Of a stretch of DNA of 17,732 bases, positions 1 through 6,056 are shown piece by piece; the stretch's first letter is position 1, and each line of letters opens with the position of its first letter. The translations under genes were made by a program, and so were the position numbers. The notes under the pieces are model-generated. The model searched no databases, had not been told where the DNA came from, and worked only from the letters and a program-made list of their open reading frames with translations. The DNA lies in assembly GCA_965363725.1 (NCBI GenBank), contig CBDTUS010000063.1, positions 1 through 17,732 on the forward strand, read 5' to 3'. The DNA is from JAGLCY01 sp965363725. Its GTDB lineage: Bacteria > Krumholzibacteriota > Krumholzibacteriia > LZORAL124-64-63.

Positions 1-438
1 GTGGACGGGGTATTCGTGTATCTTGCAGGTAGGTTTGGAGATATTTATTCGCACATTGCGAAAATTCAGGTGGCGGCCATGTTTGATAACAGCATCCAAA
101 ACCCATTGTAAATAAATAAGTTGCGAGATTCGGAGAACATGCTTTTCCTGTCGTGGGACGAAGTGTAGGAAACCATAAGGGGGAGATGTCGGCCTCAAGC
201 AGGAGCTTTGCTTGTGGCCGATTTTTTCATTCATTCATGTCCCGAAAACGTGGAGTACTGCAAATCTTATAGGCTGGGTTTGGTGGGGTGATGGGGATGC
301 CCAGCAGCACCGGCATCAGGGGGGCAATCACACCACCACAACCTTGGCCAACCAAAGGGGGTTCAATCTGCCCGTGCTTGTGCCGGTTTCAATCCGCTTC
401 CTGCCTTCTCCAGGGACCATCATGTAAAGGGGATAATC
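1..438. other. Intergenic leader, no convincing gene
   Basis: This stretch precedes the first beta-helix gene. It holds an intrinsic terminator (listed separately) and, just before the start codon of the next gene, an AAGGGG ribosome binding site. A frame open from base 1 to a TAA at 109-111 could be the last 36 codons of a gene that begins outside the window, but another frame is equally open and the peptide is not recognisable. I see no other gene here. Confidence 0.5.
189..227 (+). terminator. Rho-independent terminator or attenuator
   Basis: TCGGCC-T-CAAGCA pairs with TGCTTG-T-GGCCGA around a 7-nt loop, with one T-T mismatch in the stem, and is followed directly by six T residues (222-227). 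It either ends a transcript from upstream of the window or lies in the leader of the gene at 439. A related sequence without the T run lies at 7615-7656, before the other large beta-helix gene. Confidence 0.7.
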
Positions 439-1785
439 ATGAAGACCCGGATACTTCTCTTGGTTGCCGTATTCCTGTTCTGCGCCCTGAAGGCGCCGCC
501 GACTGCTGCTGCGACCTTGTATGTCATGTCTGACGGTTCAGGGGACGCCCCCACCATCCAGGCAGGCTTGGACATGTGCGAGGCGGGCGACACCGTGCTC
601 GTGGCCCCAGGCACCTACACGGAGAATATTATATGGCCGGCAATGGACAGCCTGAAACTCATGAGCGATTCCGGGCCCGAGGTGACCATCCTCGATGGAG
701 GTGGAGCTGGCAGTGTGATCCTTGTTGGTTCCGGAGTGGGTTTATCCACCGAAATCCGCGGCTTCACAATCCAGAATGGATCGGCCAATGTTGGCGGAGG
801 GATTTATTGTACGGGAAGTTCTTCACCGACGATAAAATTTAATACCATAACCGGAAATACGGCGACTGGGGGTGGTGGCATCTTCTATAGCAGTAATTCG
901 GCACCCAAGATCGCTGGCAACATCATCTCTCATAATATAGCTAATGCCGGCGGTGGAATCTTGGTATGGGACGGCTGTGGCGGCGAAATCACTTACAACA
1001 TTATCACGGAAAATGAGGCGACGACTAATGGCGGGGGTGGCATAGTATCTCAAAATGGATTCCCGATAATTGCCAACAACGAGATCAGGGATAATAAATG
1101 TTTTGATAGGGGTGGTGGCATCTTTTGCAACCTCAACGATCAATCAACTATTATTGGGAATGTGATCAAGAATAACGAGGGATCGGGCGTTCATTGTGAT
1201 GACAATTCCAGTCCGAATATCGAAGCAAATATCATTGCCGAAAACGAGGGCAACGGAGTGTACTGTTGGCTGGGTTCATATCCCCAGATCAACTTCAATA
1301 ATATATATGGCAATGGCGGCTTTGGAGTCCTAAAAGCCGGGCCGGTTGAGGACCCCGTAAATGCCTTGAACAACTGGTGGGGAGACCCCACTGGCCCTAG
1401 TGGTAATGGCCCTGGTTCAGGCGATGCTGTCAGTGGCTTTGTGGATTTCGATCCCTGGAGTGCTGGTCCCCATCTTATTTCCGATGCTGGACCACCGACA
1501 TCACCTGCTCCAATGGTTCTTTCGCCGAATTACCCCAACCCATTCAACCCGAACACAACCATTCCATTCGCCGTAGACAGACCGCAGCGGGTGAAGGTCT
1601 CGATGTATGACCTGACAGGCAGATGGGTGGCGACCCTTGTCGACCAGGTTTACGGAGCAGGATCGCATTCCGCCCAATGGGACGGACGAGATGAGCAGGG
1701 CCGGGCGGTCTCTTCGGGCTCCTACCTGGTGCGGATGGAAACTGCAGGCAGGATCGAGTCATTGAAGATCATGCTCGTGCGTTGA
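439..1785 (+). CDS. Secreted right-handed beta-helix protein with FlgD/T9SS-type C-terminal domain
   Basis: A 448-residue exported protein. Residues 1-24 form a Sec signal peptide (KTR, hydrophobic core, PPTAAA). A pectate-lyase/POMP-like opening follows (DGSGDAPTIQAGLDMCEAGDTVLVAPGTY is the usual 'periodic beta-helix' N-cap). From about 90 to 320 come short repeats rich in GGGI, N-x-I and NN, typical of a right-handed parallel beta-helix. The segment NNWWGDPTGPSG is common at the end of such helices. Residues from about 362 to the end are a FlgD-like Ig domain: NPFNPNTTIPF, YDLTGR, WDGRDEQGR, SSGSYLVR, ending KIMLVR. The ATG is chosen for the AAGGGG site 8 bases upstream. It is probably a surface or secreted adhesin-like or polysaccharide-binding protein; enzymatic activity cannot be inferred. 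Confidence 0.9.
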   Translation: MKTRILLLVAVFLFCALKAPPTAAATLYVMSDGSGDAPTIQAGLDMCEAGDTVLVAPGTYTENIIWPAMDSLKLMSDSGPEVTILDGGGAGSVILVGSGVGLSTEIRGFTIQNGSANVGGGIYCTGSSSPTIKFNTITGNTATGGGGIFYSSNSAPKIAGNIISHNIANAGGGILVWDGCGGEITYNIITENEATTNGGGGIVSQNGFPIIANNEIRDNKCFDRGGGIFCNLNDQSTIIGNVIKNNEGSGVHCDDNSSPNIEANIIAENEGNGVYCWLGSYPQINFNNIYGNGGFGVLKAGPVEDPVNALNNWWGDPTGPSGNGPGSGDAVSGFVDFDPWSAGPHLISDAGPPTSPAPMVLSPNYPNPFNPNTTIPFAVDRPQRVKVSMYDLTGRWVATLVDQVYGAGSHSAQWDGRDEQGRAVSSGSYLVRMETAGRIESLKIMLVR

Positions 1786-1817
1786 GTCGATTGGAATTGG
1801 ATGTTTCTTGAACCGAG

Positions 1818-1854
1818 TTCCCTTCCCCGTCCGTTATGGAACGGCGTGAGGGAA
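1818..1854. repeat. Two-tier inverted repeat in the 1786-1953 gap
   Basis: TTCCCT (1818-1823) can pair with AGGGAA (1849-1854). Inside it, CCGTT (1831-1835) and AACGG (1840-1844) form a tight hairpin with an ATGG loop. There is no T run after it, so it is at best a weak terminator or mRNA-stabilising structure between two FlgD-tail genes. Confidence 0.4.
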
Positions 1855-1953
1855 AGTACATGTTTATATTGAGGACCAAAGGGGCTGAAGCGGGCCCAAC
1901 AAAAGGCTCGTGCAGGAAGCTGATGAATATTGGAATCGCCAAGGGGGTTCATC

Positions 1954-2706
1954 ATGCGGACTCTGTTTTTGATAGCCACCATCTGGCTGTGGCTCCTGGC
2001 AGGGCTCGGATCAGCCCAGGACTATCCCTGGTGCTCGACAATGGACGATGTTTTCGCAGAGATTGTGGGCGAGCACCTGGTTCTTTCTCACGAGAATGCC
2101 ACCTACAATTGTTGTCCCGATTCCTTCACCTTCACCGTGACCACCTCCAACGACAGTCTGTACGTCATTGAAAGGGAAGTTCTCACTACTCCCTGTGACT
2201 GCATGTGCTGCTTCAACCTGTCCGCATTGGTAGAGGGTTTGTCCCCGGGCGATTGGCAGGTTGTTTATCGCTGGTTGGATGATGAGCCGTGGGGTTGGCG
2301 GGATTGGCACATGGAGGTGACAATCAGCGATCTGGGCCCAACAGGTCCGATCCAAATCGCCAGTTCGGAGGCTGTCGGTTGCCTCGACCCTTCAGGGACA
2401 CCCGAAGACCTGAACATCCCCGTTTCCAGTCCCGGGCTTCTGCAAAACTCCCCCAACCCCTTCAACCCCCGAACGACGATCGCCTTTGATCTTCCTGGAC
2501 CACAGTCGGTGAGCTTGCGGGTCTTCGACATGGCGGGTCGTTTAGTGAAAGAATTGATCACTGCCGAAGAACACACATCCGGCCGCCACGAGGTCGTCTG
2601 GAATGGAACGGATGACGCTGGGCGGCAGGTGACGTCAGGCACCTACTTCTACCGCCTGGAGACGGGTGCATTCAGTGAAACAAGGCGCATGACCCTGGTG
2701 AAATGA
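1954..2706 (+). CDS. Secreted Cys-cluster protein with FlgD/T9SS-type C-terminal domain
   Basis: A 250-residue exported protein. The ATG at 1954 is preferred over the TTG at 1930 because AAGGGGG lies 6 bases before it and the signal peptide (RTLFLIATIWLWLLAGLGSAQ) then starts cleanly. The middle part carries YNCC near residue 52 and a dense PCDCMCCFNL cluster near residue 80, followed by a 'GLSPGDWQVVYRW' strand. I recall similar CxCxC-x-FDL secreted modules in Bacteroidetes-type proteins, but I cannot name a family. Several disulfides or a metal or redox site are possible. From residue about 165 a FlgD-like domain runs to the end (NPFNPRTTIAFDL, FDMAGRLV, WNGTDDAGR, SGTYFYRLE, RRMTLVK). It closely resembles the tail of the protein at 15224. 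The gene ends 13 bases from the convergent gene on the minus strand. Confidence 0.85.
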   Translation: MRTLFLIATIWLWLLAGLGSAQDYPWCSTMDDVFAEIVGEHLVLSHENATYNCCPDSFTFTVTTSNDSLYVIEREVLTTPCDCMCCFNLSALVEGLSPGDWQVVYRWLDDEPWGWRDWHMEVTISDLGPTGPIQIASSEAVGCLDPSGTPEDLNIPVSSPGLLQNSPNPFNPRTTIAFDLPGPQSVSLRVFDMAGRLVKELITAEEHTSGRHEVVWNGTDDAGRQVTSGTYFYRLETGAFSETRRMTLVK

Positions 2707-2719
2707 TATCCTAAGGGCC

Positions 2720-3871
2720 CTATTTGATGAGTGATATCTTCCTTGTTTGGAGTAAATCACCCGTCCTCAGTTGAACAAAGTAAACGCCGGAAGCGACTTC
2801 CCTCCCGGACAAGTTGGTCCCGTCCCAAATCTTTTGATAGGACCCAGGGGACATAAATGAGGAAGCAAGTGTATTGACCAGTTGACCCTTGACATCGAAC
2901 AACTGGAGCATGACCTCGGAGGATTCGCGCAATTCGAAAACGATGGTCGTCGAGGGATTGAATGGATTGGGATAGTTGCCGCGCAATCCTGCCCTGACAA
3001 CATCGTCGATGGTGCCGGAAATGTTGAAGTCCGCGACCCAGATGTCCGAGTTCCCGCTGAGATCCGAATGATAGGCGATCTTTGTTCCCGACGGAGACCA
3101 GGTGGGCATGGCCTCGGTGCTGAGTTCGGTTGTCGCCTGGATGGCGTCACCGCCCACAAGGGGCTTGATCCAGATGTCGGGGTTGCCGCTGCGCGTCGAA
3201 CGAAAAGCGATCAGGCTGCCATCCGGTGACCAGGCGGGGCTGTGCTCGTCCGCCGCATGGTCGGTAAAGGGGGTCGCCACGCCGCCGCTGCTCGGAATCA
3301 GCCAGATATCGGTGTCCCCGCCCCGATCGGTCTGAAACGCAAACTGGCTTCCGTCGGGCGACCAGCTCAGCCGCCGGTCACTGGCCGGGTCGGTAGTGAT
3401 CTGGGTGGCCGTTCCGCCGGAGGCCGGGATCACCCAGATGTCGTAGTTGCCGCTGCGTTCACTGGTGAATCCGATCTGACTGCCGTCGGGCGACCAGACC
3501 GGCATCCATTCGTTCGCAGGATCGGTGGTGACCTGTGTCGCGGGTCCTCCGGCCAACGGTTTCGTATAGATGTCTCCACCACCGGTCCGGTAGGAATTGA
3601 AGACTAGCATCGAGCCGTCCGGCGACCAGGCCGGCGACCACTCACCGGCGGGATCGGTGGTGATCTGGATGGCTTCTCCACCGGCCACGGGGATCACCCA
3701 GATGTCGTAGTTGCCGCTGCGATTCGACACGAAAGCGATGTAGTCGTTGGCCGGCGACCAGCACGGTTGCGAATCTGCCGCTGGGTCGGTTGTAATCTGA
3801 TCTGCGGAAAGCGCCGAGGAAAAGTTCAGCAGGAGAAGAAAGAGGGAAAAGAGACAACTCCATATTTTCAT
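2720..3871 (-). CDS. Secreted TolB/PD40-like six-bladed beta-propeller with FlgD/T9SS-type C-terminal domain
   Basis: A 383-residue protein. The start at 3871 is chosen because MKIWSCLFSLFLLLLNFSSALSA is a clean signal peptide with a GGGGG site upstream; the longer reading to 4012 has no signal peptide. Residues of about 26 to 288 are six tandem repeats of 44 residues of the form ITTDPA..W.PxWSPDGSxIxFxSxRSGNxDIWVIPxxGGxAxQ. This is the PD40/TolB-like WD40-type pattern and should close as a six-bladed propeller. From about 296 a FlgD-like domain follows (NPFNPSTTIVFEL, FDVKGQLV, WDGTNLSGR, ASGVYFVQL, ending RKISLIK). It is not TolB itself: it has no TolB N-terminal domain and lacks tol-pal neighbours. 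It is likely an exported protein- or ligand-binding scaffold. The blades carry recent DNA-level repetition. Confidence 0.9.
   Translation of the reverse strand: MKIWSCLFSLFLLLLNFSSALSADQITTDPAADSQPCWSPANDYIAFVSNRSGNYDIWVIPVAGGEAIQITTDPAGEWSPAWSPDGSMLVFNSYRTGGGDIYTKPLAGGPATQVTTDPANEWMPVWSPDGSQIGFTSERSGNYDIWVIPASGGTATQITTDPASDRRLSWSPDGSQFAFQTDRGGDTDIWLIPSSGGVATPFTDHAADEHSPAWSPDGSLIAFRSTRSGNPDIWIKPLVGGDAIQATTELSTEAMPTWSPSGTKIAYHSDLSGNSDIWVADFNISGTIDDVVRAGLRGNYPNPFNPSTTIVFELRESSEVMLQLFDVKGQLVNTLASSFMSPGSYQKIWDGTNLSGREVASGVYFVQLRTGDLLQTRKISLIK
3426..3721 (-). repeat. Identical 32-bp repeats within propeller blades
   Basis: Bases 3426-3457 and 3690-3721 are identical over 32 bp. They are offset by exactly 264 bp, which is two blades of 132 bp. 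Both encode the strand SGNYDIWVIP. The intervening blade (near 3558-3589) is more diverged. This points to recent blade duplication or gene conversion inside the propeller gene. Confidence 0.8.
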
Positions 3872-4238
3872 GACACACCCCCATGGCTGGAATTCAAACG
3901 GATCGACGCCGAGGAGAAATCCAACACCTGGAAGTGCCAAGTGTGCGCCCCAGCCTCCATTGAACCTGCAGCAAATACAGTATAGCACAAACCCTGTTCG
4001 TGGTCTCGCCACCCTGCCGTCTCCCGCTGGGGAGTGGAGTTGGGGTGTCGAGGATACGACCTACGCCAAGTTAGGGTTGCTGTTGACCTTTCCGCATTAC
4101 TAGTGCCAAATCCAGAGACGGGATGCGGCTTCGTCTGGCGGTCCAAGATATACCCGGCAGAGATTTATCGTTGATCCGCTGGGAAGGATGTGAAGTGCTG
4201 GGGCCTTTGAATCAAATAACGAGTGGTGGGGGACCGAT
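3872..4238. other. Divergent intergenic region without a recognised gene
   Basis: The 367 bases separate the minus-strand propeller gene from the plus-strand phosphatase gene. They must hold promoters for both, but I found no convincing paired -35/-10. A TATACT hexamer lies on the minus strand (about 3979-3984), without a good -35. A TTGACC lies at about 4085 on the plus strand, without a good -10. No RNA gene or protein gene is apparent. Confidence 0.4.
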
Positions 4239-4868
4239 GTGAAACATTCCGTATCGCCTAACATGTTGACCATCCTTGGTGCGATACACTTGGTGGCTTT
4301 TTTGGGCCTGCTCACGGGCTGCGGTAACGCGAAGGATCCGAGCGAGCAAGCTCAAGCCACTCAAAAAAACAAAGCCTCGCTCGCCGAACAGCAAACCGTC
4401 CAGCCCTTGCGGGGCTTTTCCTGGATCGTTCCAGGAAAGTTGGCGGCCATGCCGGTCCCTGGGCGAGATCGCCCACTGGCTCAGGACGCTGCATTCCTGA
4501 AGCAGATGGGTGTCAGGGTCCTGGTTTCCCTGACGGAGGAACCGCCTGATCCTGAGGTGTTGGCGTCTCGATTCATCGATCAGGTGCACATTCCCGTCCA
4601 GGATTTTACAGCCCCTACCCTTGAACAGATGATCGGGTTCGTAGCGGTGGTCGAGGATTCAGTGGCCGCCGGCAAGCCGGTCGGTGTCCACTGCACGGCG
4701 GGTCTTGGACGGTCGGGCACGATGGCGGCGGTATTTCTGGTCGCCGAAGGCGCTTCGGCTGAAGATGCAATCACCGGTGTGCGTCAGCTTCGGCCAGGAT
4801 CGATCGAGACCGCGGCTCAAGAGGATGCCGTGCGGCTTTTCGAAAAGCATCTTTCCACGACTCGATGA
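4239..4868 (+). CDS. DUSP23-like (VHZ-type) dual-specificity phosphatase, predicted lipoprotein
   Basis: A 209-residue protein starting at GTG 4239; the overlapping ATG at 4237 is followed at once by TGA, and a GGTGGGGGA site lies just upstream. Residues 1-28 are a lipoprotein signal with lipobox LTGC (Cys28). The rest is a Cys-based phosphatase: the P-loop HCTAGLGRSG gives nucleophile C152 and arginine R158 (C-x5-R), and the likely general acid is D122 in HIPVQDFTAP. The order of segments FSW..PGKLA.., GVRVLVSLTE, HIP, VGVHC..G.GRSGTM and LRPGSIET closely follows animal DUSP23/VHZ and related archaeal and bacterial enzymes. It should hydrolyse phospho-Tyr/Ser/Thr or other phosphomonoesters. 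The lipobox would place it outside the cytoplasm, which is unusual for this family. It appears to be a single-gene unit. Confidence 0.88.
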   Translation: MKHSVSPNMLTILGAIHLVAFLGLLTGCGNAKDPSEQAQATQKNKASLAEQQTVQPLRGFSWIVPGKLAAMPVPGRDRPLAQDAAFLKQMGVRVLVSLTEEPPDPEVLASRFIDQVHIPVQDFTAPTLEQMIGFVAVVEDSVAAGKPVGVHCTAGLGRSGTMAAVFLVAEGASAEDAITGVRQLRPGSIETAAQEDAVRLFEKHLSTTR

Positions 4869-4969
4869 ACCCGGACCGTTTCAAGCCCAGCTCCATCCCG
4901 CACTGGGGCTGGGGGAACGGTCATGCCATTTTGCCGCCAATGATAGTCCCGCTGGATCAAGCCCATGTC

Positions 4970-5001
4970 ATTTGACAATGCCATGTCAAATAATGGATAA
5001 T
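4970..5001 (+). promoter_or_regulatory. Sigma70-like promoter with embedded dyad, upstream of the selenoprotein gene
   Basis: TTGACA (4972-4977), an 18-nt spacer and GATAAT (4996-5001) match the housekeeping consensus well. The perfect inverted repeat ATTTGACA-N6-TGTCAAAT (4970-4991) covers the -35 and part of the spacer. This is where a repressor dimer would block RNA polymerase. Transcription would start near 5008, leaving a leader of about 100 nt before the ATG at 5113. Confidence 0.65.
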
Positions 5002-5112
5002 AGAAGCGGAGGCTGTTCTTTAACCTACCGAATGGTCGGCTGACGAACGATCGACTCCAGCCAGTGTCGCGGATCTAATGCATGACACCGCTAAAGCAAG
5101 GGAGTATTCGCT

Positions 5113-5877
5113 ATGAAACTATGGCTATTCACCTGTCTCATGATCCTGGCTTTGGGGAGCACGGCCATCGGCGCGGATAGGATTGTCCACTACGAGCATT
5201 TTACAGCCGTTTGGTGAGGCACTTGCCCTGATGCCGCAGTTGCGGTTGAAGAGTTCATGAACATGCACGACGAGAGTGAAATCTGCCTCATCCAGAATGA
5301 TTATGTCGATGCCTTAAATGGTCCCAGGGTGGATTTTTATGGCGTCGTTGCCTGGCCGACCATTGTTGGAAATGGAGTCAACGATGTTTGGCCGGTAGAA
5401 TGCCTTGAGCCTGACTACGAGTCGCAAGCTGCGATCCCCTCGCCCTTGAGCATCCTTATCACCGAAGTTGGATATGGAGCATTCACGGCGACCATAATGG
5501 CCGAGGAGGACGTTTTCGGTGCCTCTTTCTTTATGGTCGCGACGCTCGACGAAGACGTGCCATCGGCAACGGGGATGTCACACCTTCCGCACCATGTGAA
5601 GGTCTACATGACACCGTACACCGGCGATCCCCTTTCAATCCTGGCGGGCAATAGCGTCGATATCAGCCACACCTTCGAAGTCCAGCCCGGCTGGGACTAC
5701 GAACTGATGGGCGTGGCTGCGTGGGTCAGCCAACCGGGCGGAACCAACCCGAGTTCGTGTAGTTATGGCGACATGCCCTCCATGAACGAAGTGCTTCAGT
5801 CCAGATGGGTGCCGGCAGGGGGACCCGTGGCAGGTGAGCAGAGGTCCTGGGGCAGCGTCAAGAGCCTGTTCAGGTAA
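5113..5877 (+). CDS. Omp28/thioredoxin-like secreted selenoprotein (in-frame UGA read as Sec), with short C-terminal tag
   Basis: Read through the TGA at 5215-5217, the frame gives 254 residues. The start has an AAGGGAG site 8 bases upstream. Residues 1-21 are a signal peptide (MKLWLFTCLMILALGSTAIGA). Next comes HFTAVW-U-GTCPDAA, where U35 replaces the first Cys of W-C-x-x-C and C38 is the resolving Cys. NGPRVDFYGVVAWPTIVGNG then supplies the thioredoxin cis-Pro (P82) and the Omp28-type 'R..fYgv...Pt...G' pattern. The second half is a beta-rich domain. The C-terminus is SWGSVKSLFR. A hairpin after the UGA fits a bacterial SECIS. The product is probably a periplasmic or surface thiol/selenol oxidoreductase. 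Alternatives are a gene broken by a Cys-to-stop mutation, or a short gene from ATG 5257; that product would have neither signal peptide nor active site. Confidence 0.8.
5215..5251 (+). promoter_or_regulatory. Candidate bacterial SECIS element following the UGA (Sec) codon
   Basis: After UGA (5215-5217), 20 nt lead to the apical loop of a hairpin: G·U plus CCGC (5234-5237), loop AGTT (5238-5241), GCGG (5242-5245). Pairing of CTT (5222-5224) with AAG (5249-5251) could extend a lower stem across an internal loop. The apical loop holds G at its second position, and the UGA-to-loop distance lies within the 16-37 nt usual for bacterial SECIS elements. SelB would bind here. Confidence 0.55.
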
Positions 5878-5898
5878 TCGGACTCTGGTGGTCGACTG

Positions 5899-5998
5899 GT
5901 TTTTTCCAGTTTGGGAAGCCTGAAGGCCAACTATCGTTGAGAGGGCCAGCAGGCCATTAGGGGGCCCATTTCCGAACAGTACCCAAACTGGGAAAACC
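5899..5998. repeat. Inverted repeat in the convergent intergenic region
   Basis: TTTTTTCCAGTTTGGG (5900-5915) is nearly the reverse complement of CCCAAACTGGGAAAAC (5982-5997). The ten bases CCAGTTTGGG match exactly. About 65 nt separate the arms and contain further GGCC-rich local pairings. The right arm abuts the terminator hairpin. It may be a transcript-end structure shared by the two convergent genes. Confidence 0.5.
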
Positions 5999-6022
5999 CC
6001 GCTGCCGAGAGGCGGCGGGGTT
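5995..6022. terminator. Bidirectional Rho-independent terminator
   Basis: AACCCCGCTGCC pairs with GGCGGCGGGGTT around a GAGA loop (12 bp with one G·U). It serves the selenoprotein gene on the plus strand and the YVTN propeller gene on the minus strand. On the minus strand the hairpin runs into GGGGTTTTCCC, so the U tract is better in that direction. Confidence 0.75.
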
Positions 6023-6056
6023 CTTGTGTTCGGGCCGATGAAATACGAAGGAAGCA

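Noticed and set aside
1..111. C-terminal fragment of an upstream gene (36 codons to TAA)
   Set aside because: A second frame is open over nearly the same length, the peptide has no recognisable features, and base use does not favour either frame. The downstream terminator is the only support.
189..227. Cyclic-di-GMP or cobalamin riboswitch in the first leader
   Set aside because: The conserved core sequences of those riboswitches are absent; only a terminator-type hairpin is clear.
2707..2719. Terminator between the convergent genes at 2706 and 2720
   Set aside because: Only an 8-bp AGGGCCCT palindrome is present in the junction, with no stable stem-loop or T run.
3872..4012. Longer N-terminus for the TolB-like propeller protein
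   Set aside because: The extra 47 residues are not signal-like, and a clean signal peptide with ribosome binding site begins at 3871.
5257..5877. Separate 206-residue gene starting at ATG 5257
   Set aside because: It would have no signal peptide and would start just after the redox motif of a thioredoxin-like fold. Reading through the TGA restores a promoter, strong ribosome binding site, signal peptide and active site in frame.
5113..5877. Pseudogene caused by a nonsense mutation
   Set aside because: It cannot be fully excluded, but the only stop lies exactly at a catalytic Cys codon, is TGA rather than TAA/TAG, a SECIS-like hairpin follows, and the rest of the frame is intact.
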